Of a DNA stretch of 64,000 nt, positions 1-8,463 are shown in pieces. Made by a program: the position numbers and the translations under genes. Under the pieces are notes generated by a model. It saw only the letters and a list, made by a program, of their open reading frames with translations, made no database searches and was not told the DNA's origin. Position 1 is the stretch's first letter, and every line of letters begins with the position of its first letter. Source of the stretch: Calothrix brevissima NIES-22. Its GTDB lineage: Bacteria; Cyanobacteriota; Cyanobacteriia; Cyanobacteriales; Nostocaceae. The DNA is taken from positions 682,001 through 746,000 of the forward strand of contig NZ_AP018207.1 in assembly GCF_002367995.1 (NCBI RefSeq), given 5' to 3'.

Positions 1-489
1 AAGAATAATCACATTACATACATTGAATTAAAAATAAATGGGGATCAATTTCAACATAATTGCTAATTAGTAATTAACTCTACAAATGTTGAGTTTTGTA
101 AAGCAAAAATAGCTTTTTTATCCAAGTGTTAATTGCTGAACTTGCTGATTTAGCAGGTGTTTGGCGAAATATTACAAATTGTAAAATAATCTCATTCATC
201 CTGTTGCAAATATTTTTTTATGGTGAGAGAAATACTTTCTTGTTAAGAGATAATTGAATTGATTTACGTTTTTATCAGCATATTTAGGGTTTAAATTCGC
301 TTTATGCGCAAATTTTCCCCAATTGGATTGGTAATTCCCCATACTGTAGCGATTGGCTACTGGAGAATTACTGTAGTGTGGTCTGCGGTATTTGTTACAA
401 AAATTACCGAGTGGAAAATGCGATCGCTCTTTTGCCGGTTCAATGAGCAAATTATGGGTTTCTGCGCTCAATATAGGGATAAATGTTGT

Positions 490-643
490 CTCGCATACCC
501 GAAATAACGCCCGCAGGCTAGAAGCCTGGGGCTATCGTTACCAAGCCCACCTTTGTGGGCTAAGGAAATTTAGCCTGCTTTTGCAGGCTTTGTAGAATTA
601 GCCGCACCCTTCTAGGGTGACGGCGATATTTCGGGATAGCGAG
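490..643. repeat. MITE-like palindromic repeat
   Basis: Imperfect terminal inverted repeats of 22 bp lie at 490-511 and 622-643 (about 18 of 22 positions match; shared core CCCGAAATA). Smaller hairpins sit inside, such as AAGCCCACCTTTGTGGGCTT-like and AGCCTGC/GCAGGCT arms. No reading frame in it looks like a protein. This style of small nested-hairpin repeat is common in Nostocales genomes. Bases 1-489 before it hold no gene I can support: short frames there lack start-site signals and recognisable protein character. Confidence 0.55.
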
Positions 644-662
644 GTGATATCAATATATTGAG

Positions 663-885
663 GGCATGGCAGTGCCCATTGGTGTCAACTTAAGCTAAAA
701 GCTATACAGGGCGGGCGTTGTACAAAAACCTTCGCCCTCATCCCCTAACCCCTTCTCCCTCAGGGAGAAGGGGAATTGAATTTCTTGCTCCCCTCTCCCT
801 GAGGGAGAGGGGCTGGGGGTGAGGGCGAAACCTTGCAACCAAGCGGTTTTCACGTTAAGTTGACACCAATGGGCAGTGCCATGCC
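663..885. repeat. MITE-like element with 31-bp inverted ends
   Basis: The ends 663-693 and 855-885 are nearly perfect 31-bp inverted repeats (one mismatch) containing the core TTAAGTTGACACCAAT and its complement. A second nested palindrome (CCCTCATCCCC ... GGGGTGAGGGCG type arms, about 730-830) would fold into a long hairpin. A further direct copy of the end sequence (TTTCACGTTAAGTTGACACC) begins near 1027, so the end was probably copied or the element inserted more than once. Bases 886-1128 contain only that copy and other repeat-like sequence, with no gene seen. Confidence 0.6.
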
Positions 886-1128
886 CCTACCATCCATTTA
901 TCTCGTTTCCAGCCTCTGGCTGGAAATGCGGATTCGTGGGCTGCCGCCTCGTCTTCTGATAAATTGAGGCAGAGCCTCATAAATCTAAGCTCCCACGCAG
1001 AGCATGGGAGCTAGATGGAATCGGGGTTTCACGTTAAGTTGACACCAATCGGGGAGACCCCGCCCCTACGATGTGGGATAATTGATATTTTGGTATTTTG
1101 GTATTTACTCATGGCAAATAATTAACCA

Positions 1129-1443
1129 TCAATCGAATTGAGTAAGAACAATTTCTTTCTCCTCATTCGGAAAATTAGCTACTAATTTTAAACTTCCACC
1201 AAGAGCCTGAATACAACGTGAAAGAGTGACAACTTGAATATCTTCTTGGCTTTCTAACTGAGCAAAAATAGATTCAATACCAAGGTCTTTTGGCAAATCA
1301 TCCTCTGTCAAACCTAACGACTCTTGAAGTTCCATCAAATTAATATGAATTAGTGCGAGTTTAGCAAGAGTTTTGCTCTTTTCCCGGCGTTCTGGTGTCA
1401 TTCTCTGGCGCAATTCGCTAAAAGGTTTTGTTTTCATCTTCAC
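1129..1443 (-). CDS. XRE-family helix-turn-helix regulator (HigA-like antitoxin)
   Basis: A 104-aa protein. Its first half is a basic, helix-rich segment, and its second half (about residues 40-95) matches the small XRE/HigA helix-turn-helix pattern, with the typical stretch VVTLSRCIQALGGSLKLVA near the C terminus. Such proteins bind DNA and usually act as antitoxins with a RelE/HigB-type toxin or as autorepressors. No toxin gene lies next to it: upstream (1444-1732) and downstream DNA are noncoding. It is therefore an orphan antitoxin, a remnant, or a stand-alone regulator. The ATG at 1443 gives the full domain; a second ATG two codons in is also possible. Its position between small repeats and a CRISPR array fits an accessory region. 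The family call is fairly safe; the partner and target are unknown. Confidence 0.65.
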   Translation of the reverse strand: MKMKTKPFSELRQRMTPERREKSKTLAKLALIHINLMELQESLGLTEDDLPKDLGIESIFAQLESQEDIQVVTLSRCIQALGGSLKLVANFPNEEKEIVLTQFD

Positions 1444-1732
1444 CTTTCATATCAGTTTAAATAGGTATTCAAACCCCATTTTAAAAAAGAATGTGACACA
1501 TACATTCGTAGGGGTGGGGTCTCCCCGCCCCTCCCCGCCAGAGTCTCCCCACCCTTAACGACAATCCACAACACACAATCATTAATTAAATTGATATCAC
1601 ATAATTTAATCAGATTATTTTCCTTCAGAGATTCCTATTTCTACCAATCAATTAGAAAATTTCCAGGAAATGCGATCGCTCTTTTTCAGCCTAAGTTTAT
1701 AGGTTAACAATCTGAATAAATATCATACCTAA
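1444..1732. other. Intergenic region without a supported gene
   Basis: AT-rich sequence with a GC-rich low-complexity patch of GGGGTGGGG/CTCCCC type around 1510-1555 and one HIP1 site near 1673. I see no credible coding frame or RNA gene. It separates the XRE gene from the leader-distal end of CRISPR array A. Confidence 0.5.
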
Positions 1733-3429
1733 TTTTTAATCCCCTTGCGGGGTAAGGGTAACTGTAACTATCTTGAGAACTACTTTGTAGAAGATATTTT
1801 TGTACTGTTTCCATCCCCTTGCGGGGTAAGGGTAACTGTAACTGGCTAAACCACCGTTAACCGACGAAGATTTACTAGTGTTTCCATCCCCTTGCGGGGT
1901 AAGGGTAACTGTAACTGTTGCACTCTAACACAAAGTAGCAAGACTGTACTATCGTGTTTCCATCCCCTTGCGGGGTAAGGGTAACTGTAACAACTTTTGA
2001 GCGATGTCCATGTAGAGTTTCATGGTCAGGTTCCATCCCCTTGCGGGGTAAGGGTAACTGTAACTGCAAAAAAGTACTGACTACCATCATCTACAAAGTG
2101 AGTTTTCATCCCCTTGCGAGGTAAGAGTAACTGTAACAAGATGAAGTAGATAGTGATTGTAACTCTAAAAGGTTTTCATCCCCTTGCGGGGTAAGAGTAA
2201 CTGTAACCAGAAAGTGCAATCCAGTTCAAATTCGTTGTATGTCAGAAGTTTCCATCCCCTTGCGGGGTAAGAGTAACTGTAACTTTACTTAAGATTGTTA
2301 ATTTGTAGAGTAATTGGATACTAAGTTTCCATCCCCTTGCGGGGTAAGAGTAACTGTAACACGTTAGAGACTTAGGACAAGATCCTAATTACTATCTAGT
2401 TAGGTTTCCATCCCCTTGCGGGGTAAGAGTAACTGTAACCAGCCGTGTAACGTCACCTACGGCGATCGTAACGGTAAATACCAAGTTTCCATCCCCTTGC
2501 GGGGTAAGGGCAACTGTAACTTACCTTCTATTCACAATCCTGCCTGCTGCTAATAGCGAGCCAGTGGAAGTTTCCATCCCCTTGCGGGGTAAGGGCAACT
2601 GTAACAGGGTGGTCTTGCCGCAGCCGGACGCACCGAGCAAGGCGACGTTTCCATCCCCTTGCGGGGTAAGGGCAACTGTAACTATGACCATCAGGTTGAC
2701 CAGCAATTGCTGATCGAGTTTCCATCCCCTTGCGGGGTAAGGGCAACTGTAACTCTGGATTCTTAAAAAATGTATCTACAATCTCAGACGTTCTAGTTTC
2801 CATCCCCTTGCGGGGTAAGGGCAACTGTAACAATACTTGACCATGTTCTTTATAGTTCACTATCACTAGGTTTCCATCCCCTTGCGGGGTAAGGGCAACT
2901 GTAACGATACAGTAACATTAAGGGATTGTACATCTACAGTTTCCATCCCCTTGCGGGGTAAGGGCAACTGTAACTCCCAAAAGATATGTTAGTTAAGAGT
3001 AAATAATTATGGTTAGTTTCCATCCCCTTGCGGGGTAAGGGCAACTGTAACTCAGCGAGAGCTTCTTTTCCAGAATATTCCTAGAACACACCGATGTTTC
3101 CATCCCCTTGCGGGGTAAGGGCAACTGTAACTTGGCCTGTATTCTGCCTAACTAGTGACTTATTCACAGTTTCCATCCCCTTGCGGGGTAAGGGCAACTG
3201 TAACAACAATAAGTGCTGGGGTAATTAAGCTGAGGGAGGTATATAGTTTCCATCCCCTTGCGGGGTAAGGGCAACTGTAACTTCATGTGTATTCCAACAC
3301 GACAGATTTGACCTAGTTTCCATCCCCTTGCGGGGTAAGGGCAACTGTAACTAATGGAGTTAGTACAGCCGCGTTGCAGACTCAGGCTAATACGTTTCCA
3401 TCCCCTTGCGGGGTAAGGGCAACTGTAAC
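1733..3429 (-). CRISPR. CRISPR array A, 23 repeats of 36 bp (type III-D locus)
   Basis: There are 23 repeats and 22 spacers of 33-49 bp. In the likely crRNA orientation (minus strand) the repeat starts GTTACAGTTGCCCTTACC and ends GCAAGGGGATGGAAAC. The arms CCCC/GGGG can form a short stem, and the last 8 nt (ATGGAAAC) would be the 5' handle. The repeat at 1733-1768 is degenerate at its outer end, marking the leader-distal end, so the leader lies beyond 3429 next to the cas operon. Repeat variants occur in blocks on the plus strand: GGGTAACTG in repeats 1-5, GAGTAACTG in repeats 6-10 and GGGCAACTG in repeats 11-23. Repeats 5, 6 and 7 carry further single changes. The apparent reading frames across the array are translations of repeats and are not genes. 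Confidence 0.97.
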
Positions 3430-3809
3430 CCCTCGCTTTGAAACCCTTATCACCCATAGCTTCCAGAGGCGGTTTGCGACGGGGTACTCATTTTATTTTT
3501 CTCCCGTCCAAAAATAACTAGAAGAAATCCCTGAAAGGCTTACAGAATAAGCAATCGGCAGGGTCTACGAGAAAACTAGGGTTTCAGCGATTTGGCGACT
3601 CGGCCGCAAAACCGCTTTTTCCTTTCAGGGTAGTATGGAAATCTACCCTCACAACCAAGATATTTATGCAATTTTCAAGGTTCTGTTCTCTATTAAGCCT
3701 AGAGAAAGCACGTAAAACTTAACTAAAAATTTGCAATGTAAATAACATAATTCACAGACATATATTCGTCAAGCCTTACCTATAAAAAACTTAAAGCAGC
3801 AACACTGAG
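3430..3809 (-). promoter_or_regulatory. Leader region of CRISPR array A
   Basis: Noncoding DNA between the leader-proximal repeat and the last gene of the III-D operon; on the minus strand it lies upstream of the array. It holds a 10-bp inverted repeat (CCCTGAAAGG at 3529-3538, CCTTTCAGGG at 3621-3630). A 19-bp motif at 3667-3685 (TGCAATTTTCAAGGTTCTG) recurs with one mismatch in the leader of array B at 22044-22062. The shared motif supports a conserved leader signal, although here it sits about 240 bp from the first repeat and in array B only about 27 bp away. No promoter was assigned precisely. Confidence 0.6.
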
Positions 3810-4454
3810 TTAATTTACATACTTCACGCTTTTAATCGTCCCATCATCCTTAACAGCCGAAATTTTCACCTTCACCACCTGTCCCTCATGGAGAATACTA
3901 GCTTGCTTCGGTTCCTTCTCAGTTAACTTAATCGTCCCCAAAATTTCATAGGTGACTTTATTCCCGTTGATTTTGGTAACCTTCGCCTCAATAACTTGCT
4001 CAACTTGAAAATCTTGCGCTTGCGCTATTTTCGCAATTTCCGCTTGACGCGCTGACTCCACAGGTAGCGCTTTGGGAGTCGCAATTTCCCCAATTGGGAC
4101 ACCAGCATCTCTGTAATAACGCATCAGACGCGATACCCAACCTAAAATTTGCAGCATGGTATCAGCATCGCTGACGCCTTTGAGATAATCGCTACAAGCT
4201 TTCTCAATACTGCGGTAATAATCGGTGGTTTTACCACTGTGTCCAATTTGTCTACCATTACTGACGAGGGTTTTCAGGTATTGGAAGAACCGGGAAGTAG
4301 CATTTGGCTGGTTTACAGAAGCGCGGAGATAAGCGACAGCTTTACCCAACTCATTGACATCTGTATTTTCTTTAACTAAAATTTGGGCGATCGCATGAGC
4401 AATTTCCCACTGTGCATCTGTGAGAGATTCCGAAGACAACTCAGCTATTGTCAT
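3810..4454 (-). CDS. Uncharacterised protein at the 3' end of the III-D operon
   Basis: A 214-aa protein that I do not recognise as a named Cas family. The N-terminal 120 residues are predicted mostly helical (AVAYLRAS, YYRSIEKACSDYLKG and similar stretches). The C-terminal 60 residues alternate beta-prone segments (QVIEAKVTKINGNKVTYEIL, GQVVKVKISAV), suggesting an OB-fold or small beta-barrel that could contact RNA. It starts 3 bp after the upstream RAMP gene (stop at 4458), so it is almost certainly cotranscribed with the III-D effector genes and is the last gene of the operon. A structural or RNA-binding accessory role is possible, but this is inference from position and composition. The ATG at 4454 fits the tight spacing. 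Confidence 0.6.
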   Translation of the reverse strand: MTIAELSSESLTDAQWEIAHAIAQILVKENTDVNELGKAVAYLRASVNQPNATSRFFQYLKTLVSNGRQIGHSGKTTDYYRSIEKACSDYLKGVSDADTMLQILGWVSRLMRYYRDAGVPIGEIATPKALPVESARQAEIAKIAQAQDFQVEQVIEAKVTKINGNKVTYEILGTIKLTEKEPKQASILHEGQVVKVKISAVKDDGTIKSVKYVN

Positions 4455-4457
4455 AAT

Positions 4458-5510
4458 TTAATACATTCCCGATGGTGGTTCGCGGTCGGTGGGATAGCGT
4501 AAAATTGCAGCCAGTTCTTCTAATTGCGGTTTTTGAATCAAGCGTGAATGTGCTGCTTGAATATTTTTTTGGATAAATTGTTGTAATTTTTCCCCAATCA
4601 ACTCATCAGATTGATTGAGATTATAAGATGAATAACGCTGTTTCAGGTTTTGCGGTTGGTGGATTTTATCGATATTCACAGTCATTGTTCCCATCCCTAT
4701 CGGTTTACCACCGCCAACTTTTAAAGCCATCGGATATTTAGCATCTTGTCCTAAAACAATTAATAAAGTACCTAATTCTTCGGCTGTCAAATTTTTAAAA
4801 TGTAATTGAGTGGTAAAAATATATTCTCTCCCAGCTTGTTGTACAGGAATTCCTGAATTTTGACCTTTATCAATTGCCTTGATAGTATTATAATAAAACT
4901 TGCGTCCGGCAACTTTACCGCGAATAAAATATGCGCCACGTTCATCAGGACGAGGACGATATAATGAAGGCATAAATCCGGTAGCAAAGCTGATATTTTC
5001 ACACTTTGCATCGTTAAAATCTAGCAAACCTTGCCAATCTAATGCACCAAAAACTCTACTAGCTGGACAAAGTTGTTCTTTCTGGCGACAAGGTAAGCGT
5101 TCTTGAGGAATTTTATCTCTATATCTATTAGTAATAACTGCTAAAGTACTATTAGTAATCGCCTCATATACAGACCGAATACAACCTTTTAGTGAACTAC
5201 CTTGAATCGAGAGTTTTTGGTCAACACCCTGTACCATAGTTTTAATCAGGGGAATTTTTTGACCAATATCGCTACCCATAACCACCACTCCAGTAGAGAC
5301 ATGGAGAGGAGTCTGCACTTTTAGGGTAAGATACAAAGTACCATGCAGGCGATCGCTAAAATATTTATGATGTCCAGCCGGACGCTGTAAATTAGGGCGT
5401 TCACTGGGAAAAGAAACGAATTCATAAGGTTTCTTGACAAAATCTGAAGATGAACCCCCACCGTTAGGGCGATTAGGTGGTTGAGGTCTTGAGGGGCGAT
5501 TTACTGTCAT
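4458..5510 (-). CDS. Type III RAMP protein, Csm3/Cas7-like (gr7)
   Basis: A 350-aa RAMP-superfamily protein. After a Pro/Gly-rich disordered N terminus (about residues 1-30) come the marks of a Cas7-type backbone subunit: a ferredoxin-like strand (LYLTLKVQTPLHVSTG), the motif IQGSSLKGCIRSVYEA near residue 105, and the glycine-rich loop KVGGGKPIGMGTM near 270. Two Cys-containing motifs (LPCRQKEQLCPASRVFGAL) could bind a metal. Cas7 subunits line the crRNA in type III complexes, and Csm3-like ones carry the aspartate that cuts target RNA every 6 nt; I did not locate that residue with certainty. It is one of four such paralogues in the operon, a hallmark of III-D. It follows csx19 with a 2-bp gap. 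Confidence 0.85.
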   Translation of the reverse strand: MTVNRPSRPQPPNRPNGGGSSSDFVKKPYEFVSFPSERPNLQRPAGHHKYFSDRLHGTLYLTLKVQTPLHVSTGVVVMGSDIGQKIPLIKTMVQGVDQKLSIQGSSLKGCIRSVYEAITNSTLAVITNRYRDKIPQERLPCRQKEQLCPASRVFGALDWQGLLDFNDAKCENISFATGFMPSLYRPRPDERGAYFIRGKVAGRKFYYNTIKAIDKGQNSGIPVQQAGREYIFTTQLHFKNLTAEELGTLLIVLGQDAKYPMALKVGGGKPIGMGTMTVNIDKIHQPQNLKQRYSSYNLNQSDELIGEKLQQFIQKNIQAAHSRLIQKPQLEELAAILRYPTDREPPSGMY

Positions 5511-5512
5511 AA

Positions 5513-5956
5513 TTACTGTGTAATTGTCAAAGCGACAAAGTGAACTGTAGAAGTTTGTTTATCGATAAAATAACGTTGGGCGATATTTGCTGCTTTCTCA
5601 GGAAATCCTTTAGGAAAACGAGTTTCTGTAGATGCATATAAATGAGCATTTCTATCTTGAATATCCCAATCTTTACCCACAGGACTAAAATCAGCATATT
5701 CACCAGCAACACTTAAAAGCAGCACTTCATAACTATCTTTACGTTTATACTTCCACCGCAATTCACAATTTTGATTAAACATTTGTCCTTCCAGCATCGG
5801 GAAGTCATTTTCTGTGGGTACTTGTTTCCAATTATCGCTAACCTTATGAGTCCATCTCAGGAAGTAGTAACTAGGTTCAATTGCAAATTGTTGAATTAAA
5901 TTGAGCAATTCTGCAACTGATAAAAGTTTTTCTTTTACACCAACAAAAGCCATCAT
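5513..5956 (-). CDS. csx19: Csx19-like type III-D protein
   Basis: A 147-aa protein matching what I know of Csx19, a small protein typical of III-D loci: an aromatic N-terminal patch (SYYFLRWTHKVSDNW), then ELRWKYKR, then EVLLLSVAGEYADF and a C-terminal LYASTETRFPKGFP. Its biochemical function is not well defined; in III-D effectors it is described as an associated subunit. The gene overlaps the upstream RAMP gene by 4 bp (ATGA) and is followed after 2 bp by another RAMP gene, so it is translationally coupled. Two consecutive ATG codons (5954-5956 and 5951-5953) are possible starts. The family assignment rests on motif memory and context. Confidence 0.7.
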   Translation of the reverse strand: MMAFVGVKEKLLSVAELLNLIQQFAIEPSYYFLRWTHKVSDNWKQVPTENDFPMLEGQMFNQNCELRWKYKRKDSYEVLLLSVAGEYADFSPVGKDWDIQDRNAHLYASTETRFPKGFPEKAANIAQRYFIDKQTSTVHFVALTITQ

Positions 5957-6918
5957 CTTGATACCCCTAATAAACTACTCCAAGATTTAACAGCACGTTC
6001 AAATAAATCTGTAACCGTACCATCTCGCCAAGTAAGTTGCACACCAAAACCTAAATTCATCTCTTGTGCTGCTACAGGAGTATCTTGATAATCTGGTTTA
6101 GAGAAACCATATAATTGTGCGTCTTCATCTGCTAAAAATTCCCCAGCACCTAAAAGATAAGTATGATTCCATTGTTTTTGACTACCAATAGCCTGAATGT
6201 GACGTTTATCTTCCAACAAAACACAACCAGGATATTGCACAACTGCTTGATTCAATTTCACCTGTACAGTACCCAAACCGCGAGATTTTGCAAAACCCAA
6301 ACCAAACCAACCGTCATCTAAATCGCGCAATACTAAACCAAGTAAACCCAATTGGGAGAGAGTGAAGTTTTTGAGGTGAATTTTAGTTTTAAATTCCCCA
6401 GCCGTACAAACTTGATAATTAAAAGGCCCCACCGCTACCGAACCAAAAACTCTATCAATTGCAACCCCATTCCGTTCTTCAATTTTCAAAGGCTGAGATT
6501 TATCTGGATAAGCATCTTCAATTCTCAATCTACTAGCAATAGAAGTATTACCAAATATTTGGTCAGTAAAACTGGAGAGTTTGTAAATATCTGGTGCAGG
6601 TAAATCCTTACCATCTTTAGTTTTGAGATAATCATATTTATCACTTAATGGATCGTTAGCCCAAAGAAAATTTGAGTTATTTGGATCGCGCTTATCTCTA
6701 CCTACAGTCCTGACAATTCTTTCAGCATGGGCGCGAATTGCACCTTTTAAACTACTTCCAGGTAAATATATAGAACGCCCACCAGCATGATATGTTTCCA
6801 CAAATTCCATATCCGGCTTAGTCGGATCGGCTCCTTCCTTACCCGATTTAATCAGCATCGGCCCGTCAGGAATTAGGGTTAAATCAATAGTACAATGGTT
6901 AACAAATCTTTTGTGCAT
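5953..6918 (-). CDS. Type III RAMP protein, Csm3/Cas7-like
   Basis: A 321-aa RAMP protein. Near the N terminus it has TIDLTLIPDGPMLIKSG, then the Cas7 signature YLPGSSLKGAIRAHAERIVR (about residues 52-71), then IFGNTSIASRLRIEDAYPD, and a glycine-rich loop GLGFAKSRGLGTVQVKL near 210. These are standard backbone features that hold the crRNA. The long tail after residue 230 is not recognised. It lies between a PD-(D/E)XK-like gene (26-bp gap) and csx19 (4-bp overlap). As in other III-D operons, several divergent csm3 paralogues appear in tandem instead of one repeated subunit. Confidence 0.85.
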   Translation of the reverse strand: MHKRFVNHCTIDLTLIPDGPMLIKSGKEGADPTKPDMEFVETYHAGGRSIYLPGSSLKGAIRAHAERIVRTVGRDKRDPNNSNFLWANDPLSDKYDYLKTKDGKDLPAPDIYKLSSFTDQIFGNTSIASRLRIEDAYPDKSQPLKIEERNGVAIDRVFGSVAVGPFNYQVCTAGEFKTKIHLKNFTLSQLGLLGLVLRDLDDGWFGLGFAKSRGLGTVQVKLNQAVVQYPGCVLLEDKRHIQAIGSQKQWNHTYLLGAGEFLADEDAQLYGFSKPDYQDTPVAAQEMNLGFGVQLTWRDGTVTDLFERAVKSWSSLLGVSR

Positions 6919-6944
6919 AGCTATATTTAGTTGAGAAAGTTTGT

Positions 6945-7565
6945 TTAGGCTGCAACTAAATTATTTAGCTGCGATTCACATTGTTGAAATACAAAATTAA
7001 CAATAGCAAAAAGTTTATCTAGCTCATAAATAGTATAAGGAGTGATATTTCTAGTAAAAATATCACTTTCTAGTTTCCCAAATTGCCATGTCGCACCATT
7101 AGATACAATGCCATAAATTACTATTTGATATTCTCCATTTAGTCTTTGGGCTGCAATCATTTCTGCTAAACATTGCGCCCAACCAGTTTCAAAGTTATCT
7201 TGCTTGGCTTCTACTAAAATGAAGTATGGTTTATCAAAGACAACTTTCCCTAATGGCGAACGTTTAGCCAAAATATATTCAGGAAAACCAGATAATTTTT
7301 CGTCATAGTTTAGAGAATAATGACTCCACAAAATAAACTTGCTGCTATATAGTTTCCAAACTTGTTTTAATACTGGAGATATCAAATTTTCACATATAGC
7401 AAATTCAGAACAGTTAACTGCACCTTCTCGCATCGTAAATTCTAAATCTTCCCGGAAGTAATCAGGAATATTGAATTGAACTTCACTGACAAAATTAGCT
7501 TCGCTATAGGTGACTTGAAATTCTTTGAGAACTTCCTCAATAGTTTTGAAACTGCTGAAAGCCAT
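6945..7565 (-). CDS. PD-(D/E)XK-like nuclease-fold protein in the III-D operon
   Basis: A 206-aa protein. The arrangement GFPEYILAKRSPLG followed by YFILVEAKQDNFETG and then QCLAEMIAAQ fits the PD-(D/E)XK fold: acidic residue in the first motif, E-x-K in the second, then a conserved Gln. Related cyanobacterial proteins are usually annotated hypothetical. The frame opens at a TTG at 7580, but the ATG at 7565 is preferred because AGGAGGG lies 5-11 bases upstream; that Shine-Dalgarno itself sits just after the end of the preceding csm3 gene (stop at 7577). Its placement among effector genes suggests an ancillary nuclease of this CRISPR system, or simply a passenger. No CARF or other sensor domain is visible, so how it would be switched on is unclear. 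Confidence 0.65.
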   Translation of the reverse strand: MAFSSFKTIEEVLKEFQVTYSEANFVSEVQFNIPDYFREDLEFTMREGAVNCSEFAICENLISPVLKQVWKLYSSKFILWSHYSLNYDEKLSGFPEYILAKRSPLGKVVFDKPYFILVEAKQDNFETGWAQCLAEMIAAQRLNGEYQIVIYGIVSNGATWQFGKLESDIFTRNITPYTIYELDKLFAIVNFVFQQCESQLNNLVAA

Positions 7566-7576
7566 AGTTACCCTCC

Positions 7577-8449
7577 TCAAGAATTTGGCGTGACTTCAGT
7601 TGTTTGAGTCTTAGCTTGATTTTCTCGTAAATAATGAATCAGCGAATTTGTCCAATCTTGCTTTAAATTGGACTCTTTCACATCTTGATAGCTGGGTAGT
7701 TTTTCCGATGAATTACTATTTACCAATTCTTGCAAGTATGTCAGTAATTTTTCTGGGTTGTTGCTGACATCTAACCAGTACATTGTGTCAATATCTAGTT
7801 TAACCACACCCAAGCCACGCGATCGCCCTCCACCCAGAGGTATTTGTTCAGTCTCAAACTGATGTAACCCAATCATCAACAGTCCCAGTTCATAATCCTC
7901 CGCGTTTTCTACCACCGCTTTAAATTCAAACTGCGTCCCTGCTGGTACAACTTGGAAATCGTAGAGTTTCCCATCTGCTGCGGTTTCGGTGTCTCTATCA
8001 ATAGCTACCCCGTCTCTTTCTTGGTATTGTCCAAACCAAGTATCAGGGACTACAGTTAAATCTCTGACTTGGAATTTGCTAGCAATCCAGGGTGAACCAA
8101 ATAGCAGAGAAGTTAAATCTGTTTGGGCGATCAGTTCTTTAGTGAAAGCCTCATCGTTATCATAATCCTCTTTTAATAGTTTTATTGCCTGAGAAGTAAT
8201 TGACCATTCGGCTTCTATAGCGGGATTTGCGGCTAAATTAGGATTGATACCTCTGAGGAAACTTTCTAAGCGCGATCGCATTGCACCTTTAAAGCTAGAA
8301 CCTGGTATTAATGGATTACCCAAACTGTCTTTAATTACAGGTAAATCTGAGCCTATCGGTTCACTAGAACGACCTGCACTGATACGTAATGCTGTTTTTG
8401 TTGTCAGTACGCCTATAATTTCTAGGCGATTTTTGAAGGTGTCAAACAT
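7577..8449 (-). CDS. Type III RAMP protein, Csm3/Cas7-like
   Basis: A 290-aa RAMP protein with the motif LIPGSSFKGAMRSRLESFLR near residue 48 and a classical glycine-rich loop PLGGGRSRGLGVVKLDID near 203. VAIDRDTETAADGKLYDFQV in between is typical of Csm3-type subunits. It should form part of the backbone around the crRNA; a catalytic aspartate of the Csm3 type may lie in the early loop (GSDLPVIKDS), but this is a guess. The gene follows the CARF gene by 14 bp. The C-terminal 60 residues (SNSSEKLPSYQDVKESNLKQ) are polar and probably flexible. Confidence 0.87.
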   Translation of the reverse strand: MFDTFKNRLEIIGVLTTKTALRISAGRSSEPIGSDLPVIKDSLGNPLIPGSSFKGAMRSRLESFLRGINPNLAANPAIEAEWSITSQAIKLLKEDYDNDEAFTKELIAQTDLTSLLFGSPWIASKFQVRDLTVVPDTWFGQYQERDGVAIDRDTETAADGKLYDFQVVPAGTQFEFKAVVENAEDYELGLLMIGLHQFETEQIPLGGGRSRGLGVVKLDIDTMYWLDVSNNPEKLLTYLQELVNSNSSEKLPSYQDVKESNLKQDWTNSLIHYLRENQAKTQTTEVTPNS

Positions 8450-8463
8450 TTTTAATATACCCC

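Noticed and set aside
196-595. Short open frames on both strands near the left end
   Set aside because: They overlap one another, have no start signals and no protein-like features, and extend into palindromic repeats.
1875-3457. Open frames with repeated LQLPLPRKGME and SCPYPARGWK peptides
   Set aside because: They are translations of CRISPR repeats and spacers in array A.
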